From: Burkholderia arboris
GTDB lineage: Bacteria; Pseudomonadota; Gammaproteobacteria; Burkholderiales; Burkholderiaceae
Direction of reading: 5' to 3'
DNA length: 64,000 nucleotides
Assembly (NCBI RefSeq): GCF_902499125.1
Contig: NZ_CABVPX010000014.1
Span: forward strand, 62,001 to 126,000
Shown here piece by piece: positions 17,391 through 25,695 of this stretch (position 1 is its first letter; every line of letters begins with the position of its first letter). Below the pieces are notes generated by a model. That model ran no database searches. It was not told the DNA's origin and saw nothing but the letters and a program-made list of their open reading frames with translations. The position numbers and the translations under genes are program-made.

Positions 17391-18359
17391 ATGCGTGTCG
17401 GAACTATGCTTGCGATGACTATGCTTTGGTCAGGTCTTGCAAGCGCAGAACCGCAGTCCACTCTACGCCTTGCATTGCCTGGCGGAGCAGCAGTGCTCTA
17501 TAGCAATGCTGCGAACCCTCAAGATCCATTGCCCCGTCGGGTCTGGAAGAAAGCGGTTTTCTCGTTTCCGAATGGAGCGACGTTCGGCCTGCTACCACGA
17601 GCAGGTGAGTCGAGCACCGGTGGCGGAACGCAGATGGAGCCTCCTAACAAATGGAATATCGCTCCTTCCGGTCAATATGTAATCGTTATGCGAAACGACC
17701 AGGGAACAGTGTTCACGGGGCAAGGGCAACCGGAAGCGGTACTGAACCGGGAGTACTGTTCCATGATTGAGATAAAGACAGGCTGCATTACGGCCGAGCA
17801 AACCGGAGAGATTTGCGGAGCAGGATGGCAACCGAATCAAGGTGCCCAGTGGGGTACAGATTCCCAAACTTCGATGATGCTCACGCGAGATCGTCCCTCG
17901 GCAAGCAGTAAGTTGACCTCCATCAACGCAGGACAGCCCCCACACTTGCTGATGCGCGATGCTTCGGGGGCCGACAATCTCTTGCGGTGTGACCCACTTT
18001 CCTCGGCCAATCGCGAGTCCTATCGGAAAATCGCAGCGGCTCTAAAGGCGGACGGGGCCCGCTTCGATGCGCAACTGGTGGATACGGCGCTTTCGAAAGG
18101 CTCTGCCACGTCTGGAGGTACGCCGGTAGAGCAAGGAGTGGGTGTTGAAGGCCCGACCGCTGCGGTGTCGGTCGCAAAAGCGACTCTGTTCACAGCCCCA
18201 GACGACACGACCGCAAGTCGAGCCTACCTCGTCCAGAATGATGTCGTAACTGTACTGAAGCAGTCTCCGACTGGGTGGGCTTACGTGGACTACGTGAACG
18301 CATCGGGTAAACATCTGCTTCGTTGGATCAAAGTCGATCAGATCTCGATCAAGCAATGA
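17391..18359 (+). CDS. secreted protein of unknown function with SH3-like C-terminus
   Basis: A 322-residue protein using ATG 17391, which gives a clean signal peptide (MRVGTMLAMTMLWSGLASA, cleavage before EP). A TTG at 17301 could extend it but would bury the signal sequence. Four cysteines lie in the mature protein's middle part (REYCSMIEIKTGC, GEICGAGW, LLRCDP). The last 70 residues (SVAKATLFTAPDDTTASRAY, VVTVLKQSPTGWAYVDYV) look like a bacterial SH3-type domain that may bind peptidoglycan. It is likely periplasmic or surface-associated. Base composition is lower in GC than the flanks, suggesting acquisition with the surrounding patch. The function is unknown. Confidence 0.6.
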   Translation: MRVGTMLAMTMLWSGLASAEPQSTLRLALPGGAAVLYSNAANPQDPLPRRVWKKAVFSFPNGATFGLLPRAGESSTGGGTQMEPPNKWNIAPSGQYVIVMRNDQGTVFTGQGQPEAVLNREYCSMIEIKTGCITAEQTGEICGAGWQPNQGAQWGTDSQTSMMLTRDRPSASSKLTSINAGQPPHLLMRDASGADNLLRCDPLSSANRESYRKIAAALKADGARFDAQLVDTALSKGSATSGGTPVEQGVGVEGPTAAVSVAKATLFTAPDDTTASRAYLVQNDVVTVLKQSPTGWAYVDYVNASGKHLLRWIKVDQISIKQ

Positions 18360-18728
18360 TGCAAGTTGCCAAGCCCCACTCGTTAGTTTTGTCGGGCCTG
18401 AATAGCTCGCTCTAACAACGACATCTGCCTCAGTCCGCTCGAAGGAGCCGCATGTCGAGCGGACCTATATACCCTTTGGCCACTCCCCCTCAAATCCCCA
18501 TTTCTGAGATGCCAGCCCAACTACACTGGTCATGAAGCCTTGCTTCTCGCCATCGGAAGTTGAACGCAGCTCCCTCCGCACCGATGGTCGAAAAATCCGT
18601 CTTGCCCAACAAGACACAGCGAGAGGGGAGAAAGAAGGGGAAACCCAAGGCAACAAAGAAGCGCGGGCCGCATGGGCGCCAACCCATACGACCCGCTGAC
18701 CACCAGCAACTCACACCAGGAGTTGAAA
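18360..18728 (+). other. intergenic region with perfect hairpin upstream of the SymE-like gene
   Basis: About 370 bases without a supported gene. It contains a perfect ten-base inverted repeat, GTCCGCTCGA (18433-18442) and TCGAGCGGAC (18455-18464), with a 12-base loop. It may be a terminator lacking a T-run or a structured leader. The purine-rich run around 18612-18655 has no evident role. AGGAG at 18719-18723 is the ribosome-binding site of the next gene. Confidence 0.45.
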
Positions 18729-19025
18729 ATGGCTGACGCCAATAGTAAGACACGTCGCAGGAAGAACAAACCCGTCAACATGCAAAAGACGTTTGAACTG
18801 GTCCTGCGCAACTACCCGGATCTTCCCAAGCGTGGCTGGCCGTACCTGCCTTGGATGAAGGCGATCGATATCAATTTCAAGATCTTCGGATTCAAGCCGG
18901 GCGATCGCGTGTACCTCGACGTCAACGACGCCACCCGGCAGATCACGATCACGCCGGACAACGCCCAGCTGGCGCTGCGAGAGCAGCCGTACCACGATCC
19001 TGATCGGGGACCGTCGCCGCTATAA
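18729..19025 (+). CDS. SymE-like toxin family protein
   Basis: A 98-residue basic protein. The core WMKAIDINFKIFGFKPGDRV followed by YLDVNDATRQITITPD resembles the AbrB-derived fold of SymE (pattern: solvent-exposed W, then GF.PGD.V.v.v...I.I.P). The N-terminus is strongly basic (KTRRRKNK), as in nucleic-acid-binding members. E. coli SymE is an RNA-interacting toxin repressed by an antisense RNA; SymE-like genes in Burkholderia often lie near Rhs or other polymorphic-toxin loci. ATG 18729 with AGGAG upstream. No antisense promoter could be identified with confidence. Confidence 0.6.
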   Translation: MADANSKTRRRKNKPVNMQKTFELVLRNYPDLPKRGWPYLPWMKAIDINFKIFGFKPGDRVYLDVNDATRQITITPDNAQLALREQPYHDPDRGPSPL

Positions 19026-19271
19026 CACCTGCAAGGGCTGCTTGATGCGGCTCTAGCGAGTGGAATGCAGGCGTTTCCAGAACGCGATTGACCGCCGGGG
19101 CGATACCGCCCTGGCCATTGCCTCGAACGCCGCGACTCACATCCACATCCACCGTCAACAAGTGTCACGACCACCAGGACCGTGAGGCCAAAACACGCTT
19201 GCCGAAATCGCGCTGTCCACTGTCCGCATTCATGCGAAGATTACCCACATCTCAAAAATTCCGAGACCGCC

Positions 19272-19736
19272 GTGACCCGATCGACCCCCGAGGGCAGCCC
19301 GGAAGCGACCGCCCACTCACCCTGGATGCCTGTCGCCCTGGCCGAACTCGGCATCCGCCGTCACCCGCCGGGCAGCATCAACCCGCGGATCGTCGAGTAC
19401 AACAACCAGACGAACCTGGTCGGCTACGACGACAAAATTTCCTGGTGCTCGTCCTTCGTGAACTGGTGCATGACACACGCCGGATTCCGCGGCACCGGCT
19501 CCGCACTCGCACGCTCATGGCTCGAATGGGGCCGCCCGTTGGAGCGCCCGGTCTACGGCTGCATCGCGATCCTGACCCGTGACGACCCGACAAGCTGGAA
19601 AGGGCACGTCGGCTTCTACCTCCGTCACGACACCGAACACGTGTACCTTTTCGGCGGCAACCAGCTGGAAGAAGTCCGCGAACTCGCATACCCGTTGAAC
19701 GAAGTGATCGCCTATCGCTGGCCCTCCACCGCATGA
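19272..19736 (+). CDS. TIGR02594-family protein, putative CHAP/NlpC-like peptidoglycan amidase
   Basis: A 154-residue protein that matches the TIGR02594 pattern along its length: PWMPVALAELGI, NPRIVEYNNQTN, then the catalytic-type motif WCSSFVNWCMTHAGFRG with Cys as probable nucleophile, later GHVGFYL with the probable catalytic His, and GGNQLEEV. Members are found in phage lysis regions and as secreted peptidoglycan-cleaving effectors. GTG 19272 is assumed; a further GTG at 19182 would add 30 residues that look non-native. No signal peptide or holin is visible. With the SymE-like gene just upstream, an antibacterial effector or phage remnant is possible. Confidence 0.65.
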   Translation: MTRSTPEGSPEATAHSPWMPVALAELGIRRHPPGSINPRIVEYNNQTNLVGYDDKISWCSSFVNWCMTHAGFRGTGSALARSWLEWGRPLERPVYGCIAILTRDDPTSWKGHVGFYLRHDTEHVYLFGGNQLEEVRELAYPLNEVIAYRWPSTA

Positions 19737-19880
19737 CCACGCAGCGGCAGCACACACAAAACGGCAAACGACACCTTTCCCGCCGCTGCTAATCTGTCGA
19801 ACACACCGCATTGACCCACCCGGAGCCCGTCGGCGCGCGAACCCGTCGTCGCCGGCCTCCGCACCCACAAGGAGCAAGCA

Positions 19881-20513
19881 GTGCAAACCGGTAATCTCCG
19901 TCTCTACGCGGATGCGCAATACACGAGCCCATACGCGATGTCGGTCTTCGTCGCGCTCGAGGAAAAATCGCTGCCGTACGAACTGGTGACCGTCGATCTC
20001 GGCAACCGCGCGCATTTCGCGCCGGACTATGCGGCGACGTCGCTGACGCAACGCGTGCCGACGCTCGTGCACGACGATTTCGCGCTGTCGGAATCGTCGG
20101 CGATTACCGAGTATCTCGACGAGACATTCCCGGGCACACGGATCTACCCGGCCGAGCCGCGCCAGCGTGCGCGGGCGCGTCAGGTGCAGGCGTGGCTGCG
20201 CAGCGACCTGATGCCGATCCGCTCGGAACGGTCGACCGAAGTGCTGTTCTACGGGCCGTCGAGCGAGCCGCTGTCGAGTCTCGCACAGGCCGCCGCGCAG
20301 AAGCTGTTCGCGGCTGCCGACAAGCTGCTCGCGCCGGGCGCGGCACACCTGTTCGGCGAGTGGAGCATTGCCGATGTCGATCTGGCGGTGATGCTGAACC
20401 GTCTGGTGCTGAATGACGATCCGGTGCCGCAGCGCCTCGCCGACTATGCGCGTGCGCAGTGGGAGCGGGCGTCGGTGCAGCGCTGGGTGAAGCTGAAGCG
20501 TCCGCCGCTGTAA
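19881..20513 (+). CDS. yfcF: glutathione transferase, YfcF type
   Basis: A 210-residue GST that tracks E. coli YfcF nearly end to end: LYADAQYTSPYAMSVFVAL, ELVTVDLGNRAHF, QRVPTLVHDDFALSESSAI, ARARQVQAWLRSDLMPIRSE, LFGEWSIADVDLAVMLNRLV, YARAQWERASVQRW. YfcF has glutathione transferase and peroxide-reducing activity in E. coli. The start is GTG 19881 with AAGGAG at 19869-19874. It stands alone between the accessory patch and the LysE gene. Confidence 0.88.
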   Translation: MQTGNLRLYADAQYTSPYAMSVFVALEEKSLPYELVTVDLGNRAHFAPDYAATSLTQRVPTLVHDDFALSESSAITEYLDETFPGTRIYPAEPRQRARARQVQAWLRSDLMPIRSERSTEVLFYGPSSEPLSSLAQAAAQKLFAAADKLLAPGAAHLFGEWSIADVDLAVMLNRLVLNDDPVPQRLADYARAQWERASVQRWVKLKRPPL

Positions 20514-20659
20514 TTCGCAGAAGCAGGGGCGTGTCGGCGGCGCGGAGGAGTGCGCAGCGCGCCGGCACGTCGTACTACCCGCAGTCCGATACACACTGAA
20601 AATCGGCATGCCAGATTGGATCGGTTTTCTTCCTTCTCGACGAATTCACCCGAACCGCC

Positions 20660-21283
20660 ATGAGCTATCTTCCCCAACTCGCCGCAGTCGGCGGCGTGAT
20701 GTTGCTGGCGTGCGTCAGCCCCGGCCCCGACCTGATCGCCGTTTCGTCCCACGCGCTCGGCAATCGCCGTGCGGGCCTTCTGGCTGCATTGGGTATTGCG
20801 TCATCGCATGCGGTCTGGGCGGCGATGGCGATTTTCGGGCTCGGGCTGATCGTCGCGAAGCTCGCGTGGCTGTATGAGGCGATTCGCATCGCCGGCGCCG
20901 CGTATCTGATTTACCTCGGTATCAAGACGCTATCGGGCCTGCGTCAGTCCGCGCAACAGGCTGAATCCGCGAGTCAGCCCGTTGTGCGCGGCGGTGTGCA
21001 CGCGTATCGAAAAGGGCTGCTGGTCGGGTTGACCAATCCGAAAGCCGCAGCGTTCTTCGGCAGTCTGTTCGTCACGCTGCTGCCTGCACACGCACCGGCG
21101 TGGGTGCATGGCGCGACGCTGGCCGTGGTCGTTGCCGTCTCGTTGACGTGGTTCTGCACGGTCGCCGTGCTGTTCTCGACGAACCGCGTGCAGACGGGCT
21201 ACGCGAAACTGCGCAAGCCGATCGACGCGGTAATGGGGACCATCCTGTTGGGGCTCGGCGCGAAGCTGGCGCTGGATCGGTAA
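20660..21283 (+). CDS. LysE/RhtB-family amino-acid exporter
   Basis: A 207-residue inner-membrane protein with six hydrophobic segments. The family hallmark SPGPDLIAVSSHALGNRRAG lies at about residues 20-40, followed by ASSHAVWAAMAIFGL and AGAAYLIYLGIKTL. A conserved loop (GLLVGLTNPKAAAFFGSLF) follows. It would export an amino acid or homoserine-lactone-like metabolite by proton antiport. It starts at ATG 20660 without a strong ribosome-binding site. The last 80 bases of this gene are closely repeated at 26764-26846, where only a remnant is left. Confidence 0.88.
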   Translation: MSYLPQLAAVGGVMLLACVSPGPDLIAVSSHALGNRRAGLLAALGIASSHAVWAAMAIFGLGLIVAKLAWLYEAIRIAGAAYLIYLGIKTLSGLRQSAQQAESASQPVVRGGVHAYRKGLLVGLTNPKAAAFFGSLFVTLLPAHAPAWVHGATLAVVVAVSLTWFCTVAVLFSTNRVQTGYAKLRKPIDAVMGTILLGLGAKLALDR

Positions 21284-22131
21284 GCAAGGCAGCGATCGGC
21301 TGTGCTATCGGTTCAATCGTCATTTGGCCCGCGCCAGCTACCAGCCTGATCACTGCGATCCCGTTCGGGCACGCCGTCGCAAGCGCATCGTGAGTGTCGT
21401 CGTGGCTGGCGTTGTATCGCAGGCTTCGATAGTCGAGATGAAGCCGGCAGCCCGTTTGTTGTCGGCGGTTCGAAACGGCGAGCACACGTCCGGTGTCTGC
21501 GCATGTCGACCACCGGCTCTCGAGATAAAGGCGAAACTGCTGCGGGTCGGTATGCGGGATCGGGAATGATTGGGGAATGTCTTCAATTTCACTCCCTGAG
21601 TAGCCCGGCGTTCGGAGGTACAGAGTCGGGACACTGGTGTCCCCCCTCGATGCCTCCGGATAGCACGACCACATCAGATACCGACGCCGGTTTCGCACGA
21701 AGAAGTACGGCACTTGCGTTCCCTGGACGCTGTAGAGCGCTTCGCTGAACAAGCGGCCTGCGCCCCTGATAACTCCCATCCCGGTTGCCGCCGAGTCTGG
21801 CGATGTCGCTGTGCGATCGGATTCGCCCGCCTTTCGAGCCGTGTCTCGTTCGCAAGGCCGGCCTCGTCGAGCGTGCAACCGGCAAGATAGCCCGGTGCTC
21901 AGACGGAAAACTTCTCGTCGTCGGACAGGCGGCGCAGGTCGTGTCGCGGGCGACGTCACGAGTGCGAATCGAAAGGAAATCACAAGCCGGGCGCATGGGT
22001 GAAAGCCCGCTCACGAGTGCGTAATGCAGATTTACAAAGTCTGAGCGATGCAGCGTCAACAGTGGGTCGGGACGGGACGTTCACTACTGCAGCAACAATC
22101 CCTTTCACGACAAGACGGAAAAACTGCACTC
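21284..22131. other. 848-base region without a supported intact gene
   Basis: Frames are open on the minus strand (for example about 21340-21800, with LFSEALYSVQGTQVPYFF and YLMWSCYPEASRGDTS), but they break or shift and lack a start with a ribosome-binding site. The content looks like a decayed minus-strand gene rather than clean spacer. No terminator, tRNA or riboswitch was recognised. The promoter of the small secreted protein at 22132 must lie at the right end. Confidence 0.35.
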
Positions 22132-22392
22132 ATGAAACTCAAATCCATTCCCGTGATTCTGTGCGCCGCTTTGATGGCGAATGCCGCATTTGCCGATGAG
22201 CTTCACAACAAGGCGATGGCCGCCACGCACGATCTTCAGCGGTCCATCGAGGAAATGCACATCATCCAGCAGGAACACGGCGGCGAGTTCGGCGGCCACA
22301 TGGCGCGTGCGGAGCAACTGGCTCGGCAAGCCGAGCAGGAGCGTGCCGCTGCGCTCGAGTACTACCGCGCACGGCATCCGGGCTGGCAGTAA
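22132..22392 (+). CDS. small periplasmic protein of unknown function
   Basis: An 86-residue protein with a signal peptide (residues 1-22, AALMANAAFA before DE) and a mature, almost entirely helical segment rich in Glu, Gln, Ala and His (LQRSIEEMHIIQQEHGG, ARAEQLARQAEQERAAALEYY), likely a short coiled coil. It has no cysteine and no known domain. The next gene, a small lipoprotein, starts 40 bases later on the same strand, so the two probably form an operon of envelope proteins. Confidence 0.65.
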   Translation: MKLKSIPVILCAALMANAAFADELHNKAMAATHDLQRSIEEMHIIQQEHGGEFGGHMARAEQLARQAEQERAAALEYYRARHPGWQ

Positions 22393-22432
22393 CCGCTGGC
22401 TGCAACGCCCGACCACGACGTTAGGATGATCC

Positions 22433-22663
22433 ATGATGAAATCGAAAACCTGTTACACCCTGGTCGCGTCACTGCTGCTGGGCGCATCGCTGTCCGGCTG
22501 CGTGGTGGCCCCGGCTGAACCGCCGGCTGTCGCCCCCGCTGGCGTCGTCTACGTTGCGCCGGTCGGCGTGATGCCGGCTCCCGGCTATTCGTGGCGCTAT
22601 CACCCGCACTACGGGTGGGGATGGTGGCATCCGCACTACGGCTGGCATCGAGGCTGGCGCTGA
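22433..22663 (+). CDS. small lipoprotein with HPHYGW repeats
   Basis: A 76-residue lipoprotein. The signal sequence ends in the lipobox LSGC (Cys near residue 23). After a Pro/Ala/Val-rich stretch the C-terminus holds two copies of HPHYGW (YHPHYGWGWWHPHYGWHRGW), an aromatic/His-rich tail. Such tails occur in small Burkholderia envelope lipoproteins of unknown function and could bind metal or stack on cell-wall sugars. It starts at ATG 22433 or 22436 after AGGATG. It is probably co-transcribed with the upstream small periplasmic protein. Confidence 0.7.
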   Translation: MMKSKTCYTLVASLLLGASLSGCVVAPAEPPAVAPAGVVYVAPVGVMPAPGYSWRYHPHYGWGWWHPHYGWHRGWR

Positions 22664-22868
22664 CGTGTGACGGCGCGCGGGACGTCCCGCGCATCGATCG
22701 CGGATGCGAGAGCAAGGCACGGGGAAGGCCCCTTTGCCTTGCTGTCCGGCATGCCCGATGGCGCATTTCCGCGATGGGGGAGTTGCGGGCACATTCGTGC
22801 GAAGATTGGCGCGGTGCGTGCGCGATCGCGCTCGCCGGCCCCATTCCTCTTCGCGCCATCAAATCAAC

Positions 22869-23771
22869 ATGGACCGCTTCGAAAGCATGTCGGTGTTCGT
22901 CGAGATCGTCGATGCCGGCAGTCTGACCACCGCGGCCGAGCGGCTCGGCCTGTCGCCGAGCATGGTCGGCAAGCACCTGAACGCGCTCGAGGCGCGTCTT
23001 GGTGTGAAGCTGCTGCATCGCACGACGCGGCGCCACCATCTGACCGAGGCCGGCGCGCTTTACCTGGAGCGCTGTCGCGACATCCTCGACCGGGTCGAGA
23101 CGGCAGACGACGCCGCGTCGGCGCTTGGAGGCGATCCAGCCGGCCACCTGCGCATCGCTGCACCGATCTCGTTCGGGGTGACGCAACTCGCACCAGCCGT
23201 TGCCGTCTTTCTCGCGCAGTATCCGCGTGTCGATATCGAGCTTGTGCTGACCGATGCGGCAGTCGATCCGGTCGGCGATGGCATTGATCTCGCGTTTCGC
23301 ATCGGGCCGTTGGCCGATTCGTCGCTCGTCGCGCGGTCGTTGCCGTCGTACTACCGGATGGTCGTCTGCGCGTCGCCGACGTATTTGTCCCGCCACGGCA
23401 CGCCTGCTACACCGCAGGATCTGCTGAATCACGATTGCCTCGGCCATACGCGATGGGGGCCGCGTTATCGCTGGCGATTCGACGGGCCCGACGGGCCGAT
23501 CGAAGTGCCGGTCACGTACCGGCTGCGCGTGGACAGCGGCCCTGCGCTACGCGAGGCCGCGCTGGCCGGCGGCGGCGTGATCCTGCAGCCGTTCGGCCTG
23601 GTCAAGGACGATCTCGATGCCGGCCGCCTGCGCGTGCTGCTGGCCGAGTACGAATCGGGCGGCCGCGATTTTTACCTGCTCTACGCACGCGATACCGGTG
23701 CACCCGCCAAACTTCGGGCGTTCATTGCGTTCGCGCTCGATCATTTTGGGGTTCCGGAGTCGGCGTCTTGA
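22869..23771 (+). CDS. LysR-family transcriptional regulator
   Basis: A 300-residue LTTR. The N-terminal winged helix (about 1-60) has ESMSVFVEIVDAGSLTTAAE and RLGLSPSMVGKHLNALEARL, with HRTTRRHHLTEAG completing the wing. The rest is the effector-binding domain (PAGHLRIAAPISFG, LVLTDAAVDPVGDGIDLAFR), of the CrgA/DsdC-like subgroup. The target is unknown. Its 3' end overlaps the converging CMD-family gene by 50 bases (23722-23771), which limits independent transcription of both. ATG 22869 has no strong ribosome-binding site. Confidence 0.85.
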   Translation: MDRFESMSVFVEIVDAGSLTTAAERLGLSPSMVGKHLNALEARLGVKLLHRTTRRHHLTEAGALYLERCRDILDRVETADDAASALGGDPAGHLRIAAPISFGVTQLAPAVAVFLAQYPRVDIELVLTDAAVDPVGDGIDLAFRIGPLADSSLVARSLPSYYRMVVCASPTYLSRHGTPATPQDLLNHDCLGHTRWGPRYRWRFDGPDGPIEVPVTYRLRVDSGPALREAALAGGGVILQPFGLVKDDLDAGRLRVLLAEYESGGRDFYLLYARDTGAPAKLRAFIAFALDHFGVPESAS

Positions 23772-24177
23772 GGCTGTCGGCGTCCGGCGAGGCGGCGAAC
23801 ACGTCGGCCACGACGCCCAGCGCGTTGTTCACGGCGGCACCACCCGCATAGAACATCGTCTGCAGGATCGTCTCGATGATCTGCTCACGCGTCGCGCCCG
23901 CGACCAGTGCAGCTTCGACGTGCGCGCGCAACTGCGGCAGCGCGTATCCGAGCGTCACGCAGCTGGCGATCACGACCAGCTCGCGTGTCGCGAGGTCGAG
24001 CCCGGGCCGGTCCAGCACGCCGGCGAACGCCCATTGCATCGTCATCGTCAGGAAATCCGGGCAGAGCGTTTCGCGCGACTCGGCGAGATCCTTGCCGCTA
24101 TGCGCGCCGTGCAGGCGCTCGAACAACGCGAGACCGCGTGCATAGGTGTCGTCTCGGGGAAGAAGGGGCTGCGTCAT
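23722..24177 (-). CDS. carboxymuconolactone decarboxylase (CMD) family protein
   Basis: A 151-residue protein of the gamma-carboxymuconolactone decarboxylase/AhpD-like fold: LDLATRELVVIASCVTLGYA, AHVEAALVAGATREQIIETI, FYAGGAAVNNALGV. It lacks the CxxC of true AhpD, and no protocatechuate genes are nearby, so it is more likely a detoxification or lactone-handling paralogue than PcaC itself. ATG 24177. Its last 50 bases overlap the end of the LysR gene on the other strand, a tail-to-tail arrangement. Confidence 0.75.
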   Translation of the reverse strand: MTQPLLPRDDTYARGLALFERLHGAHSGKDLAESRETLCPDFLTMTMQWAFAGVLDRPGLDLATRELVVIASCVTLGYALPQLRAHVEAALVAGATREQIIETILQTMFYAGGAAVNNALGVVADVFAASPDADSLKTPTPEPQNDRARTQ

Positions 24178-24513
24178 CGTTGACCTCGTCGGGAAGTGCC
24201 GAAATGCCGGCGGACAGACGCAGTGTGGGGGGAGGCGGCGCGTTGAAAAACACCTGTCTGGTTGGATCATTTCCCACTGGGAGTGGCGAATTGGCCATCC
24301 GCCTGGAGTCGCGTTGCGAGCGGTGCCCGGGGCCGGTCAGGCGTTTCGTGTTCAACACAGATGATGCTTCCAACGAGGCGGTATGCGTCACAAACCGGCA
24401 GATCTGCCGGCGAAGTCCGCAAAGTTGCTTGAGCGATTCGGCAGCGGTCTGACGCTGCCTTGATTTCGCGTACAGCAGGAATTTGCTAATTTCCCATTTG
24501 TACGGAGGGTTGG
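24178..24513. other. intergenic region with a 16-bp perfect palindrome
   Basis: 336 bases without a gene. CCGGCAGATCTGCCGG (24395-24410) is a perfect palindrome. At the right end ACGGAGGGTT sits in front of the orfA remnant. Confidence 0.4.
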
Positions 24514-24618
24514 ATGTCAGAAAAGTCAGTGCCGAAACGGCAATGCACGGACGAATTCAAGGTCGAGACTGCCACGCTCGCCGAATCCGTCGGCCAGCAC
24601 GAAGCTGCATGGCTCGGG
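24514..24618 (+). mobile_element. IS3-family transposase OrfA, N-terminal remnant
   Basis: ATG 24514 opens with KRQCTDEFKVETATLAESVG and QHEAA, the N-terminus of IS3-family OrfA helix-turn-helix proteins (typically KRRxYTxEFKxEAVRLxxES). After about 35 codons the similarity ends and the frame continues into unrelated DNA up to the next LysR gene. No orfB and no terminal inverted repeats were found, so this is a leftover of an insertion. The ribosome-binding site GGAGGG at 24502-24507 is still intact. Confidence 0.6.
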
Positions 24619-24773
24619 CTACGTGCGCGCGACATCGTGGGCTTCCCATTCACTCAACTCACGGCGAACCTGTCGCCGGCGATCTTCCTGCTGTGGACCT
24701 GCGCGCGCACGCTCACCCATGCCATAGTCAGGCGTGAGCTTCGGGCCGCGCGAGCAAACTGGATCGGTTTCCC

Positions 24774-25667
24774 ATGAATGAACGACTTCGCCTCAATCTG
24801 TCCGCCCTGCGGGCCCTCGAGACCGCCGAACGATGCCGGAGTTTCACGTTGGCCGCGAACGAACTGAGCCTGACGCATAGCGCCATCAGTCACCAGATTA
24901 GGCAGGTCGAGACCTTGCTCAATTTGTCCCTGTTCACGCGCAAGCAGGCGCAGATGATTCCAACGCCGACCTGCACGCGTCTCGCAGAGCGGGTGCGCAA
25001 GGGTTTGGCCGATATCGAGTTCGCGTTGCTGGAGGCCACGCACGCGGAGCAGCAGCAGCGACTGGTGCTCAAGCTGAGCGTGATGGCCGACTTCGCGACC
25101 GTCTGGCTCATTCCTGCACTCGACTTGTTTTACGACGAACATCCGAATCTCGACTTGTCGATTGCTGTCCGTCACACGCTGGAAGTGCCGGACGGTCACG
25201 AGTCGGATATCGGTATCTGGCACAAGAGTATCGAGCGTAACGGCTTCCAGTCGCGCAAGCTGTTCGACGATTCGGTGATCGCCGTATGCACGCCAGAATT
25301 TCGCGACAGGCAGATCGCCTTGAAAGGCTGGGATCTCGACCAAGGACCGCTGCTACGATTTTCCGGTCGATCGTGGCAGGAGTTTTTTCATGCTGCAGGT
25401 ATCACCGACGCCAACCCGAAGTACGGCCCTATGTTCGACGATGCGGCATCGTTGCTCCATGCCGCACTCGCTGGACAAGGCATTGCGATGCTGAGGGAGC
25501 GGTTGATAAGGGCATATTTGCGCGATGGAAAACTGGTGCAGGTTGGATCTACCCGAATACCCTCCAACCTCGCCTACTATTTCTGTTGGCGTGAGGACAA
25601 CCCCAAACAGGCGGCCATCCTTCAGTTCGCGGCATGGTTGGAGGGGATGGTGGCGCGCATGAACTGA
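24774..25667 (+). CDS. LysR-family transcriptional regulator, GcvA-like
   Basis: A 297-residue LTTR with the GcvA/AmpR-type N-terminus LSALRALETAERCRSFTLAA and ELSLTHSAISHQIRQVETLL. The effector domain has GIWHKSIERNGFQSRKLFDD and LLHAALAGQGIAML, as in the GcvA group. The usual wing motif is modified (LFTRKQAQMIPTPTCTRLAE). The base composition is slightly AT-richer than the neighbours, and it follows an IS3 remnant, so it may have arrived by transfer. It converges on the methionine-aminopeptidase gene with 28 bases between stops. Confidence 0.82.
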   Translation: MNERLRLNLSALRALETAERCRSFTLAANELSLTHSAISHQIRQVETLLNLSLFTRKQAQMIPTPTCTRLAERVRKGLADIEFALLEATHAEQQQRLVLKLSVMADFATVWLIPALDLFYDEHPNLDLSIAVRHTLEVPDGHESDIGIWHKSIERNGFQSRKLFDDSVIAVCTPEFRDRQIALKGWDLDQGPLLRFSGRSWQEFFHAAGITDANPKYGPMFDDAASLLHAALAGQGIAMLRERLIRAYLRDGKLVQVGSTRIPSNLAYYFCWREDNPKQAAILQFAAWLEGMVARMN

Positions 25668-25695
25668 ATCACGCGGGCCACGCGCGAGCACCTCG

